A DNA stretch of 21,120 bases. Source: an uncultured bacterium (lineage in GTDB: Bacteria; Cyanobacteriota; Vampirovibrionia; Gastranaerophilales; Gastranaerophilaceae). Under the pieces are notes generated by a model. It had not been told where the DNA came from and ran no database searches. It saw only the letters and a list, made by a program, of their open reading frames with translations. A program made the translations under genes and the position numbers. The DNA lies in NCBI GenBank assembly GCA_900554385.1, contig USHE01000009.1, positions 1-21,120 on the forward strand, read 5' to 3'. Positions 13,034 to 20,257 of this stretch are shown here, in pieces (within the stretch, counting starts at the first letter, position 1; each line of letters opens with the position of its first letter).

Positions 13034-13125
13034 TATTTCAAGCCATGTGTTAAGCTTTGTTAAGTATGTTTTTCTTTAATATAACTCTTTTTTGTGTTAT
13101 TATGTCTTGCGAGGAGAGTAAAAAT

Positions 13126-13608
13126 ATGAAAAAGAAAATTTTTATTGCACTAAGTATATTAGTTGTTTGTGTTACTACGGCTCTTGTCGGGGTTGCAGTT
13201 ACAAATAACATTGAAACATCAAAGAAAACAGTTCCGTCTGATTATCATATCGGCATAACTTATGAAGAAGCTTTAAAAGATAATAAACCGGTTGTCGGAT
13301 TGTTCTACGTTGACTGGTGCGGTTATTGCTTAAGATTTATGCCTAAATATTCTACGTTGAGCAAGCTTTATAAAAATAAATATAATTTTGTAATGTTGAA
13401 TGCCGAAGCTCCTGCAAATCAGGCTTTGGTTCAGGATGTTGCGTTGTCCGGTTTCCCTACTATGTATATTCTTGATCCGAAATATGATAACAGAATTCTT
13501 TTGAATAATGCAATTTATTTGGATTTGAAGAAAACACGCACAGAACTTGACAGATATTTATCTATCAGAAAAAAACTTGATAGTGCAGAACAGTGTTCTG
13601 ATAAATAG
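13126..13608 (+). CDS. Membrane-anchored thioredoxin-like protein
   Basis: A 160-residue protein with an N-terminal membrane anchor (KKKIFIALSILVVCVTTALVG, residues 3-23) and no clear cleavage site, followed by a thioredoxin fold on the outside face. The active site is FYVDWCGYCLRF with Cys65-Gly-Tyr-Cys68, and the conserved cis-proline is Pro111 in LSGFPTMY. A CGYC redox pair suggests disulfide exchange or reduction in the periplasm, for example reducing cytochrome c maturation or envelope proteins; the partner is unknown. The start is ATG 13126, with GAGGAG 9 bases upstream; an in-frame extension to 13057 lacks a site. No disulfide partner such as a DsbD-like protein is in the window. Confidence 0.85.
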   Translation: MKKKIFIALSILVVCVTTALVGVAVTNNIETSKKTVPSDYHIGITYEEALKDNKPVVGLFYVDWCGYCLRFMPKYSTLSKLYKNKYNFVMLNAEAPANQALVQDVALSGFPTMYILDPKYDNRILLNNAIYLDLKKTRTELDRYLSIRKKLDSAEQCSDK

Positions 13609-13609
13609 C

Positions 13610-13640
13610 AAAAAAAAAGACCTTGAAATCTTTGTCAAGG
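13610..13640 (-). terminator. Minus-strand intrinsic terminator in a plus-strand gene gap
   Basis: Minus-strand CCTTGA pairs with TCAAGG (13640-13621) and is followed, after TC, by nine T (13618-13610). No minus-strand gene runs into it, so it hints at a small RNA or antisense transcript from the 13641-13756 gap. On the plus strand there is no T run. Confidence 0.5.
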
Positions 13641-13756
13641 CCTATCCGTTTAAATAAGAAGAGAGAGCTTTATGTTTATATAAAGTACAGTTGTTTTTAA
13701 AAATTGCTATTAACGAGTCCAATTTTTAATAAAACTTAACATAATAAGGAAATGTA

Positions 13757-14539
13757 ATGAAAGATATCCAAAATCTTAAAGACACCAGGAATGTTGATAT
13801 TCAAAAAGTAGGAATTAAACATATTGATGTTCCGTTGATAATACAGAGGAAAAATAATTCAAATCAGGTCGTTTCAGCCAAGGCACGGGTAAGTGTTTCT
13901 TTGCCAAGAGATTACAAAGGAACGCACATGTCGAGGTTTGTCGAAGTTTTGAACGAGTGGCAGAATAAAAATCTTCTTGGTGTTGACATAAAAGGCTGTT
14001 TGGAAGCTGTTATAAAAAATCTTGATGCACGGAGCGGAGAACTTCAGTTTAAATTTAAATATTTTGTTGAAAAGAAATCTCCGGTAACAAATCTCTCGGC
14101 ACAAATGGCTTACGAGGCTTTTTTTGAGGGTAGAATTGATGAGCAAAGCGGGTACAAATTTATCTTAGGAATTGAAGTGCCGGTAACTACGCTTTGTCCT
14201 TGTTCTAAGGAAATTTCTGATAATGGTGCGCATAATCAGCGGGCTTTTATTACGGTGAAAGTTTCTTATGATGAGGACAAGCATATTTGGCTTGAAGATT
14301 TGATTTCTCTTGTGGAAAGCTGTGCTTCTTGTCCTGTTTATCCGCTTTTAAAACGTGAAGATGAAAAGTTTGTGACTGAAAAAGCGTGGGATAATCCTAA
14401 ATTTGTTGAGGATGTGTTACGGGATGTTGTGGTTAAACTGCGTGAACATCCGATTGTAAAAGAATTTGAGGTTGAGTGTGAAGCAGTTGAAAGTATTCAT
14501 AACCATTCAGCTTGGGCTTATCAAAAAGAAGTTAAATAA
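13757..14539 (+). CDS. folE2: GTP cyclohydrolase IB (FolE2)
   Basis: The 260-residue enzyme converts GTP to 7,8-dihydroneopterin triphosphate, the first step to folate and, by another branch, queuosine. FolE2 is the metal-flexible type (Mn, Fe or Zn) that many bacteria use in place of zinc-dependent FolE. The active-site cysteine is Cys147 in VTTLCPCSKEIS, close to the Cys position known for this family; His159 follows in NGAHNQRA. The N-terminal block LKDTRNVDIQKVGIKHIDVPL, the GTHMSRFVE motif (His57) and SIHNHSAWAYQKE near the end are all typical. AAGGA lies about 7 bases upstream of ATG 13757. The 148-base region upstream shows no riboswitch I recognise. It converges with the M49-like gene and shares a terminator with it. 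Confidence 0.95.
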   Translation: MKDIQNLKDTRNVDIQKVGIKHIDVPLIIQRKNNSNQVVSAKARVSVSLPRDYKGTHMSRFVEVLNEWQNKNLLGVDIKGCLEAVIKNLDARSGELQFKFKYFVEKKSPVTNLSAQMAYEAFFEGRIDEQSGYKFILGIEVPVTTLCPCSKEISDNGAHNQRAFITVKVSYDEDKHIWLEDLISLVESCASCPVYPLLKREDEKFVTEKAWDNPKFVEDVLRDVVVKLREHPIVKEFEVECEAVESIHNHSAWAYQKEVK

Positions 14540-14568
14540 AAAAGGAGCGATAACCGCTCCTTTTTTTT
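14538..14568. terminator. Bidirectional terminator between folE2 and the M49-like gene
   Basis: GGAGCG (14544-14549) pairs with CGCTCC (14555-14560) across ATAAC, flanked by six A on the left and eight T on the right. It can end transcripts from both convergent genes; the right T run overlaps the last codon of the minus-strand gene. Confidence 0.88.
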
Positions 14569-16453
14569 ATTCCTTTAATAGATTTTCAGCGAGTTCTGAT
14601 TCTGTTCGTCCATTTAATGATTTGTTTATCTTTTGGAGTTTTTGGGCAATAAGTTCCATATTATCTGTCCAAACAAAATTATCTTTAACATACTTTTCTG
14701 CTTTGTCAAAATCGCCGTCAATTTGAATTCTTACGATTTCTGCAAGCATTTCTTTTGCAATAGGGACGACTTTGTCTATATTTACGTGTATTTTACCTTC
14801 AGGAGTAATTTCGTAAGCTCCTCTTTCCGCAAAATATTTATTTTGCATAACAGTTCTTACTCTGTGGGCTTGACTTAGGTCTGGTTTTGATTTTAAGAAA
14901 TTGTCAGTGATTGTTGTGACGATTATTTGTTTTCTCTGCTCTGGTGTGTACATTCCAAGTTCAGTAAGAAGATCCACGAAAGCAAGAGAACCCATATCGG
15001 CTTTGTTTTCTTCTATAATATTTCTGTATTTGCCCAAAGATTCTCCACCTTTTTTAGGACCAAGAGAATGTGCATTTTCATGTCCTATTGTAAACCAGTG
15101 GTCAGCCTCATCAAGATAATACTGATGCTGGTCTTTATCAAGAATTTCGTCAAGTCTTTCCTGTAACTTCGACATGTCGCTCACAAATCTGATTTGTCTG
15201 TGATAAACATTACGTCTTCCGCCTCCGATTTGTAAAGATAGTTTGTCATCATTCGGAAGGTTTTCCGCCAGAGTAATTCCGCCTCTGTATTCTCCAACAT
15301 TTCCTGTTACCGCAACAAGGTCAACATCCACCATTGTTTGTTTTGCGTCACCCTTGGTCGAAATATTTTGTTCATATTCGTTATTAAACGGCATATTTTG
15401 GGCTAATGTCGGCAAGTACTGTTTAATTGCCATTAAAGCATCTGTACCTTTTTTATTAACAATGCCGACACGTCCTCCGAGAAAATCTTTCGGAATTGGA
15501 GAAATTCCACGCTCCTCAAGCAGTTTGCTGAGTTCTTTATTTTCAACTATTGTGCCTGTCATTTCGTCTTCGTAGTTCTCGCGTGTTATTGTAAATTCCA
15601 GCGGTGTATCCTGCAAGGTTGCCCACTTTTTATCAGCGTGCGCATCCAGCATAGGGTCTGCACTACGTAAGGCTCTTGCTTGTAATTTTAAGTATTCGTT
15701 GAAATCAGCATTTGTTGATAATTCAGAAGCTTTCTCAAGTTCATCTGCCATTTTTGAGAAATCTTCTTTGTATTTGTCTATATAATCTATTCCTACAAGT
15801 TCATCTCCTTTACGCTCTACCACTGAACGCTGGGTGAGTATTTTCTTAACTTCGTTATCCTTACCCTCTTTAAGCATTTTCGTAAGAATTTTGTGGAATT
15901 CTTCTTTTGTTAAATCTTCAGGATAGACGCCTTTTCCGGGAAGTTCGCCAATTCCTTTAGCAAGATAAATTTTTTGTGACATAGAGTCAATTGCATTAAT
16001 TCCTTTTTGAGCATCAAAGAGTATCTTTGTCATTTCGGCGTCTTTATTGCCTTTTGTGATTTCTTTCTCTAAATATTCTTTGAATGCGAGATTGTGCGGA
16101 TTATCAAGCTGCATATTAATTCTTTCTAATATATAAGCCGCTTTTACAAGGTGCTTCAGGGCTTGCTTGTCGCCGTCAGCGAGAGCAAGATATTCAGGTG
16201 CATCAGTTTTGAGCATCTTTTTGGTAATTAAATAATCTTTGTGTGTACGTTTTTGTAATTCTTCCGTCGAAAGATTAAGTTCATACATTTTATTTATAAA
16301 TGCGCTGTTATTAGTGGACATTTTAGAAAGCTCCTTCATCAATAAATTTGTGCTGCGTACTGTATAAGTTTTCTGAACCGGCGGGGCTGCAGGTTTTTGA
16401 GTTGTAAGATATTTTTCCTTAAATCGTTTGATTGAAATTTGATTAATATCCAT
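14567..16453 (-). CDS. M49-like (dipeptidyl peptidase III-like) zinc metalloprotease
   Basis: A 628-residue protein. Its catalytic core is EADHWFTIGHENAHSLGP (His458, Glu459, His462; HExxH) and YRNIIEENKADMGSLAFVDL (Glu481, Glu482, Asp486), the second zinc-ligand motif of M49 relatives. A strand pattern GGITLAENLPNDDKLSLQIGG just before it matches the substrate-binding region of plant and bacterial M49-like proteins. Classical DPP III has HExxGH with an extra residue; here it is plain HExxH, as in the Nudix-linked branch. The N-terminal 270 residues are helical and linker-rich (KPAAPPVQK) and have no known domain. No signal peptide is visible, so it is cytosolic; the likely activity is hydrolysis of short peptides. 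ATG 16453 has no binding site, but TATAAT lies 7 bases upstream, so it may be leaderless. Confidence 0.8.
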   Translation of the reverse strand: MDINQISIKRFKEKYLTTQKPAAPPVQKTYTVRSTNLLMKELSKMSTNNSAFINKMYELNLSTEELQKRTHKDYLITKKMLKTDAPEYLALADGDKQALKHLVKAAYILERINMQLDNPHNLAFKEYLEKEITKGNKDAEMTKILFDAQKGINAIDSMSQKIYLAKGIGELPGKGVYPEDLTKEEFHKILTKMLKEGKDNEVKKILTQRSVVERKGDELVGIDYIDKYKEDFSKMADELEKASELSTNADFNEYLKLQARALRSADPMLDAHADKKWATLQDTPLEFTITRENYEDEMTGTIVENKELSKLLEERGISPIPKDFLGGRVGIVNKKGTDALMAIKQYLPTLAQNMPFNNEYEQNISTKGDAKQTMVDVDLVAVTGNVGEYRGGITLAENLPNDDKLSLQIGGGRRNVYHRQIRFVSDMSKLQERLDEILDKDQHQYYLDEADHWFTIGHENAHSLGPKKGGESLGKYRNIIEENKADMGSLAFVDLLTELGMYTPEQRKQIIVTTITDNFLKSKPDLSQAHRVRTVMQNKYFAERGAYEITPEGKIHVNIDKVVPIAKEMLAEIVRIQIDGDFDKAEKYVKDNFVWTDNMELIAQKLQKINKSLNGRTESELAENLLKE

Positions 16454-16460
16454 AGGCTTT

Positions 16461-16488
16461 ATTATAGCAGTTTTTTCGGGATATGCAA
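16461..16488 (-). promoter_or_regulatory. Promoter of the M49-like gene, close to its ATG
   Basis: Read on the minus strand: TTGCAT (16488-16483), 16-base spacer, TATAAT (16466-16461), then seven bases (AAAGCCT) and the ATG at 16453. The -35 box is only half matched, but the -10 box is perfect. Confidence 0.5.
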
Positions 16489-16493
16489 GAGGA

Positions 16494-16964
16494 CTACTTA
16501 TGGTAAGTTTCGCCTTTGATTATTTTAAAGGCTCGATATATCTGTTCTACAAGGATTAGACGTGCAAATTGATGTAGAAATGTCATTTTTGACATGCTCA
16601 TTTTTAAATTTGCACGCGCCGATACTTTTGCCGAAATTCCGCACGATGAACCTATTACAAAGATGATTTCACTCTCTCCCGAATTTGTCAGTGTAGTTAT
16701 TTTCTCTGCAAATTCTTCTGACGAGAACTGTTTTCCGTTTATCTCCATTGTAATTACATAGGATTGCGGTTTAATGTGTGATAAAATTTTGTCGGCTTCC
16801 TCGTCCAATGCCCGTTGAATAAGATTTTCATCCTTTATTTCAACCGGCGAAATTTCTATAATTTCAACCGATGCATAAGGCGTCAGGCGTTTCATAAATT
16901 CTTCGATGCCGTCTTTTAAAAACTTTTCTTTTATTTTTCCCAGTGCAATTATCTTAATTTTCAT
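16494..16964 (-). CDS. rlmH: 23S rRNA (pseudouridine-1915-N3)-methyltransferase RlmH
   Basis: RlmH methylates pseudouridine 1915 in helix 69 of 23S rRNA within assembled 70S ribosomes, using S-adenosylmethionine. It is a small SPOUT enzyme with a trefoil knot. From ATG 16964 the protein is 156 residues, near the E. coli length of 155. It begins KIKIIALGKIKEKFLKDGI, the usual start, holds the SAM-site FVIGSSCGIS (the family often has GGxxG here; this copy has GSSCG), and ends HQFARLILVEQIYRAFKIIK then GETYHK, which is the conserved C-terminal knot. Its ATG overlaps the last codons of the MscS gene by 11 bases and no Shine-Dalgarno is present, so translation is coupled. A longer frame upstream has no support. 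Confidence 0.93.
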   Translation of the reverse strand: MKIKIIALGKIKEKFLKDGIEEFMKRLTPYASVEIIEISPVEIKDENLIQRALDEEADKILSHIKPQSYVITMEINGKQFSSEEFAEKITTLTNSGESEIIFVIGSSCGISAKVSARANLKMSMSKMTFLHQFARLILVEQIYRAFKIIKGETYHK

Positions 16965-17805
16965 TTGCCATATAAATTGTTCTTGACGGGAATGCAAACT
17001 CAATGCCTTCTTCCCTAAAGCGTTTTATGATTTCCAGCATAACAATTTCTTTAATCTTAAGGTATTTTACGTAATTGTTTGTTTTTACGTAGGCATTCAT
17101 TTTTATGTTTATAGAGCTGTCAGCCAGTGTGTCCAGAAAAACGACATAATCACTGTATATATCGCTGTTTGTATCAAGGATTTCTTCTATAATTTCGATT
17201 GCTCGTTTTAATTTGTCATCGCTAGTGTCGTAAGTTACTCCAAAAGTTTCTAAAATTCTTCTTTTATGTGCTTTGGTAACGTTTACTATTTCTCCGTCAG
17301 CAACCTTGCTGTTAGGTATTATCGTTAAAGCGTTGTCTAAAGTTCTGATTTTTGTTGAACGTACATTTATGTCCTCAACCGTTCCCTCAACGCCGTCAAC
17401 TTTAATATAGTCTCCTATTTCAAAAGCTTTGTCTGACAAAATTGCAAGAGTTCCAAATATATTTGCGATAGTAACATTAGCTGCAAAACCTACTGCCAAA
17501 CCTGTAATTCCGAAACCTGCTATTAATGAAGATACTGAATATCCGTGGTTTTGAAGTAATGCTGCTATTAAGATGAAAAATACAATGAATTTTATTATTC
17601 TGGAAAATATTGGTATAAATTTAACGAGTTGAGAACTCTTTTTTTCTATAAATTTTTTCTTTAATTTATTTTCAAAAATATCTACGGTTTTGAATAAAAG
17701 TGCAAGAATGACAATATTCAAAATGACTTCTAAAATAATGTCAAAGTGAATAGTTTCAAGTACTTTTTGAATTTTTTCAAAATAATCTATAATTTCGTTT
17801 AACAT
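16954..17805 (-). CDS. mscS: MscS-family small-conductance mechanosensitive channel
   Basis: A 283-residue heptameric channel subunit that releases solutes when membrane tension rises. There are three membrane helices: about residues 22-40 (DIILEVILNIVILALLFKTV), about 67-85 (IIKFIVFFILIAALLQ) and the pore-lining helix about 93-127, with SSLIAGFGITGLAVGFAANV. Gly and Ala repeat along the pore helix, as in the family. Then comes the beta domain IGDYIKVDGVEGTVEDINVR, with STKIRTLDNALTIIPNSKVA, and the C-terminal alpha/beta domain ends FAFPSRTIYMANEN. The PNS motif and the FAFPSRT end are typical. ATG 17805 follows an AGGGAT site. It is the first gene of a unit with rlmH. Confidence 0.92.
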   Translation of the reverse strand: MLNEIIDYFEKIQKVLETIHFDIILEVILNIVILALLFKTVDIFENKLKKKFIEKKSSQLVKFIPIFSRIIKFIVFFILIAALLQNHGYSVSSLIAGFGITGLAVGFAANVTIANIFGTLAILSDKAFEIGDYIKVDGVEGTVEDINVRSTKIRTLDNALTIIPNSKVADGEIVNVTKAHKRRILETFGVTYDTSDDKLKRAIEIIEEILDTNSDIYSDYVVFLDTLADSSINIKMNAYVKTNNYVKYLKIKEIVMLEIIKRFREEGIEFAFPSRTIYMANEN

Positions 17806-17916
17806 CAGCGTAAATCCCTATTATTAATACTTAATTGAGTATAAGATAAAGCAAGTCTACCGTCAATAGTTAAGGTTAACAATAAAATGGCATGCTGTAA
17901 TAAATTTATCAAATAA

Positions 17917-17946
17917 ATAAAGAGTCCTGTAATAAGGACTCTTTAT
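17917..17946 (-). terminator. Intrinsic terminator of tRNA-Gly
   Basis: A 12-base stem (17917-17928 with 17935-17946) and a 6-base loop sit directly after the tRNA CCA on the minus strand, followed by TTTATTT. The stem overlaps the last base of CCA. Confidence 0.8.
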
Positions 17947-18021
17947 GGAGCGGAAGACGAGACTCGAACTCGCGACATTCTGCTTGGAAGGCAGAAGCTC
18001 TACCAACTGAGCTACTTCCGC
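17946..18021 (-). tRNA. tRNA-Gly (anticodon UCC), CCA encoded
   Basis: The 76-base minus-strand gene folds as a full cloverleaf: acceptor GCGGAAG with CTTCCGC, D arm with AGCTCAGTTGGTAGAGCT, anticodon loop CTTCCAA (UCC), T arm with loop TTCGAGT, discriminator T and CCA. UCC reads GGA and GGG glycine codons. Confidence 0.97.
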
Positions 18022-18154
18022 AAGGATTATTAGCTACAAACTATAATCTAATATAAACAAGAAAATTTTGCAAGTGATTTTCTCTAATTCTTAAGGATTA
18101 ATTATTAATTCCTAAAATTATATTGCAAATACCATTCTCAGGGAGGGTGAAAAA

Positions 18155-18183
18155 TTGCTGAAAAAACGTTATCATACTAATAT
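18155..18183 (+). promoter_or_regulatory. Promoter of the structured RNA candidate
   Basis: TTGCTG (18155-18160), 17-base spacer, TAATAT (18178-18183); start expected near 18190. The region 18022-18154 between the tRNA-Gly and this promoter shows nothing else I can identify. Confidence 0.55.
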
Positions 18184-18189
18184 AAGCTT

Positions 18190-18356
18190 ACTGTATCCAG
18201 GCACTTTTTCGGGGTTGCGATAAGAGTTTTTCTTTAGCGGGTTTGGTTTAAAATACTGTAAGCTTATTCCCTATAAAAGCTATGTACACTTTTTATAATG
18301 GTTTTCACGTTTGATATACTTGAACCCGTCGTAACATCCCGGCGGGTTTTCTTTTT
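18190..18356 (+). ncRNA. Structured non-coding RNA candidate ending in an intrinsic terminator
   Basis: About 165 bases with no ORF. A long-range stem pairs ATAAGCTTACTGTAT (18182-18196) with ATACTGTAAGCTTAT (18253-18267) at 14 of 15 positions, enclosing about 56 bases. Within it CCAGGC can pair with GTTTGG. A second hairpin pairs TATAAAAG with CTTTTTATA (one bulge) near 18276-18299. The end is the terminator described separately. CGGGTT (18238-18243) can pair with the terminator's 5' arm AACCCG (18323-18328), giving an alternative antiterminator. No tRNA, tmRNA, RNase P, SRP or 6S signature was recognised. Because PPIase has its own promoter after the terminator, this could be a stand-alone RNA or a switch-like leader of the downstream operon. 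Confidence 0.5.
18323..18356 (+). terminator. Intrinsic terminator upstream of the parvulin gene
   Basis: AACCCGTCG (18323-18331) pairs with CGGCGGGTT (18340-18348) over an 8-base loop, one G-U pair, then TTTTCTTTTT. It ends the RNA candidate 50 bases before the parvulin gene. Confidence 0.85.
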
Positions 18357-18369
18357 ATCTGTTTTTATG

Positions 18370-18375
18370 TATAAT
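18370..18375 (+). promoter_or_regulatory. -10 box of the parvulin-pepP-rRNA methyltransferase operon
   Basis: TATAAT preceded by TATG, close to an extended -10 form; the -35 region (TTTTCT, 18347-18352) is poor and lies in the upstream terminator's T run. Confidence 0.45.
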
Positions 18376-18407
18376 TATTGTGAGGAATTAATTAAAGGAG
18401 TGTTAAA

Positions 18408-18689
18408 ATGACTGATGAAGTTAGAGCAAGCCATATTCTTGTTAAAACTGAAGATAGAGCTAACGAATTGTATGAAGAAATTAATAATGGAAAATCTTTT
18501 GCAGATGCCGCAGCTGCTTATTCAGAATGTCCGTCTGGTGCTAATGGCGGCGATTTAGGTTTCTTTGGCAGAGGCATGATGGTTAAACCATTTGAAGATG
18601 CTGCATTTGCTTTGGAAGTTGGCGTTGTTTCAAAACCGGTTCAAACTCAGTTTGGATGGCATTTGATTAAAGTTACTGATAGAAAATAA
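18408..18689 (+). CDS. Parvulin-type peptidyl-prolyl cis-trans isomerase
   Basis: The 93-residue protein is a single parvulin domain. It starts VRASHILVKTEDRANELYEE, then NNGKSFADAAAAYSECPSG, NGGDLGFFGRGMMVKPFED and ends SKPVQTQFGWHLIKVTDRK. Each block (ASHIL, FxxxAxxxSxCPS, GGDLGxFxxGxMVxxF, TxFGxHlIkV) is a parvulin signature, and the catalytic-site residues Cys/Ser, Met and His are in the expected places. It has no signal or membrane segment, so it works in the cytosol on folding protein chains. AAGGAG lies 7 bases before ATG 18408. The pepP gene follows at 2 bases, so the two are coupled. Confidence 0.95.
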   Translation: MTDEVRASHILVKTEDRANELYEEINNGKSFADAAAAYSECPSGANGGDLGFFGRGMMVKPFEDAAFALEVGVVSKPVQTQFGWHLIKVTDRK

Positions 18690-18691
18690 TT

Positions 18692-18976
18692 ATGTCTGAC
18701 TTAATAACAAATATCAGAAATTTTATTTCAGATGAAAATTTGGATTGTCTGCTTATTAACTCCACCAATGAATTCTTGGTGGAGTATAATTCTTTAGCGG
18801 AAAATTCCAGATACAATCTGACTGGTTTTTCGGGGTCTACAGGTGATGCGGTTGTTACAGCAGATAAAGTTTTTTTGTTTGTTGACGGAAGATATCATAT
18901 TCAAGCCGATATGGAAGTTGACCATAATATTGTTACAGTGGTCAAGCTTAAGGCTGGTGAAAAAGTCATAAATTAA
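18692..18976 (+). CDS. pepP: Aminopeptidase P-like, N-terminal part up to an in-frame TAA
   Basis: 94 codons encode the start of the N-terminal creatinase-like domain: LITNIRNFISDENLDCLLIN, LVEYNSLAENSRYNLTGFSG, VFLFVDGRYHIQADMEVDHN and VVKLKAGEKVIN, then TAA at 18974-18976. The reading frame continues without any shift into the next ATG at 18977. Together they make one full aminopeptidase P with 521 codons including the stop. The start is 2 bases after the parvulin stop and lacks a clear binding site, so coupling is likely. Alone this piece is unlikely to be an enzyme. Either the gene carries a nonsense change or the two parts are produced by stop-start reinitiation (TAAATG). Confidence 0.8.
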   Translation: MSDLITNIRNFISDENLDCLLINSTNEFLVEYNSLAENSRYNLTGFSGSTGDAVVTADKVFLFVDGRYHIQADMEVDHNIVTVVKLKAGEKVIN

Positions 18977-20257
18977 ATGGTATCTCTATTGCCTGATAAT
19001 GCCGTTTTAGGGGTTGTAGCAAAGAAGAATTCTCAAGCTCGTGTGGAATTATTGCAAAAATATTTCAATGTAAGACTTTTGGATGTTGATATTGCAGAAC
19101 CCGTTTTTGAACTTGAGGAAGATGAAATTGTTGATGTAGATATGCGTTATACAGGGGCTTCTTTTGATGAAAAATTCCATCGTCTGACATCTACATTAAA
19201 AGATGATGAAGCCTTTTTGCTCACAAATTCGGAAGATGTTTCTTACCTTTTTAATAAACGTGATTTTTTAAAGCCGTTTGCATCTAAAATTACAGCAAAG
19301 GCGATTGTGACAAAGCATGGTGCGGAATTTTTTACAAGAAAAAAAATGTCGTTGTTTGAACAAAGATTATCTGAACTTAATGGTAAAGTTTTTGTTGATA
19401 AAAAGTCTATAAATGCGTATGATTATTTACTTTTAAAAGAGCGTGCCGTTCCGGTTGATATGAATCCGGTTCAACAGATGAGAGCTGTTAAGACGGATGC
19501 TGAGCTTGCACATTACAAAGAGGCGTTTCAAAAAACTGATTCTGCAGTGCGCGCGATAAGAGATTATATTGAAAACAATACTGGTATCTCAGAATACGAT
19601 ATTGCTCGAAAATTGGAGGAAGAATTTATTCGTTTCGGGGCGAAAGGTTTAAGTTTTAATTCTATTGTTGCAAAGGATAAAAATTCTGCTCTTGCTCATT
19701 ATTCAAAATCTTCAAGAAATGAAATTGTCACGGATGGAAGTCTGGTGCTTATTGATTGCGGGGCGTATTATGAAGGCGGGCTTGCAACTGATATTACTAG
19801 AGTTTTTGTGAAAGGTGAACCTTCTGGGCTGCAGAAGACAGTTTATACAACTGTTTTGAAAACATTTTTGCATGCTTTTAATTTCAATGTTGATGGCAAG
19901 ACCAGCGGATTTGATATTGACACGCTTGCCAGAAAAGTTATTGCCGAAAATCAGATTGAGGGTTTTGAATTTAACCACGGACTCGGGCATGGTATCGGGA
20001 TTAGCGTTCATGAATATCCGCCTAATCTTTCAAACAATGATCTTGCTAAGGTAAAACTTACGGAGAATATGTGTTTTACCATTGAGCCGGGATTATATAA
20101 TAAAGAGTTTTTCGGTGTTCGTTTAGAGAACTCCTGTTATCTTAAAAATGGAAAAATTAATTCTTTTGTAAATATGAATTATGAAAAAAAACTTATTGAT
20201 TTTAATATGCTGACAGAGCAGGAAAAAGTATGGCTGAATGATTTTGAGGTATTGTAG
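18977..20257 (+). CDS. pepP: Aminopeptidase P-like (Xaa-Pro aminopeptidase), C-terminal part with intact metal site
   Basis: The 426-residue part begins at ATG 18977 directly after the TAA, in the same frame as the upstream piece. It has the rest of the N-terminal domain and the whole pita-bread catalytic domain. The five dinuclear metal ligands are present: Asp260 (VLIDCGAYYE), Asp272 (LATDITRVF), His338 (HGLGHGIGISVHE), Glu370 (FTIEPGLY) and Glu384 (GVRLENSCY). The full-length enzyme removes an N-terminal residue before proline. The short gene pair with the TAA may be a damaged gene, or a natural split in which the downstream part is translated by reinitiation. Its stop codon overlaps the next gene's GTG by one base. 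Confidence 0.85.
   Translation: MVSLLPDNAVLGVVAKKNSQARVELLQKYFNVRLLDVDIAEPVFELEEDEIVDVDMRYTGASFDEKFHRLTSTLKDDEAFLLTNSEDVSYLFNKRDFLKPFASKITAKAIVTKHGAEFFTRKKMSLFEQRLSELNGKVFVDKKSINAYDYLLLKERAVPVDMNPVQQMRAVKTDAELAHYKEAFQKTDSAVRAIRDYIENNTGISEYDIARKLEEEFIRFGAKGLSFNSIVAKDKNSALAHYSKSSRNEIVTDGSLVLIDCGAYYEGGLATDITRVFVKGEPSGLQKTVYTTVLKTFLHAFNFNVDGKTSGFDIDTLARKVIAENQIEGFEFNHGLGHGIGISVHEYPPNLSNNDLAKVKLTENMCFTIEPGLYNKEFFGVRLENSCYLKNGKINSFVNMNYEKKLIDFNMLTEQEKVWLNDFEVL

Noticed and set aside
18190..18356. 6S RNA, SRP RNA or a known riboswitch
   Set aside because: I could not find a family-specific conserved core, and the long stem does not join the 5' and 3' ends as in 6S RNA.
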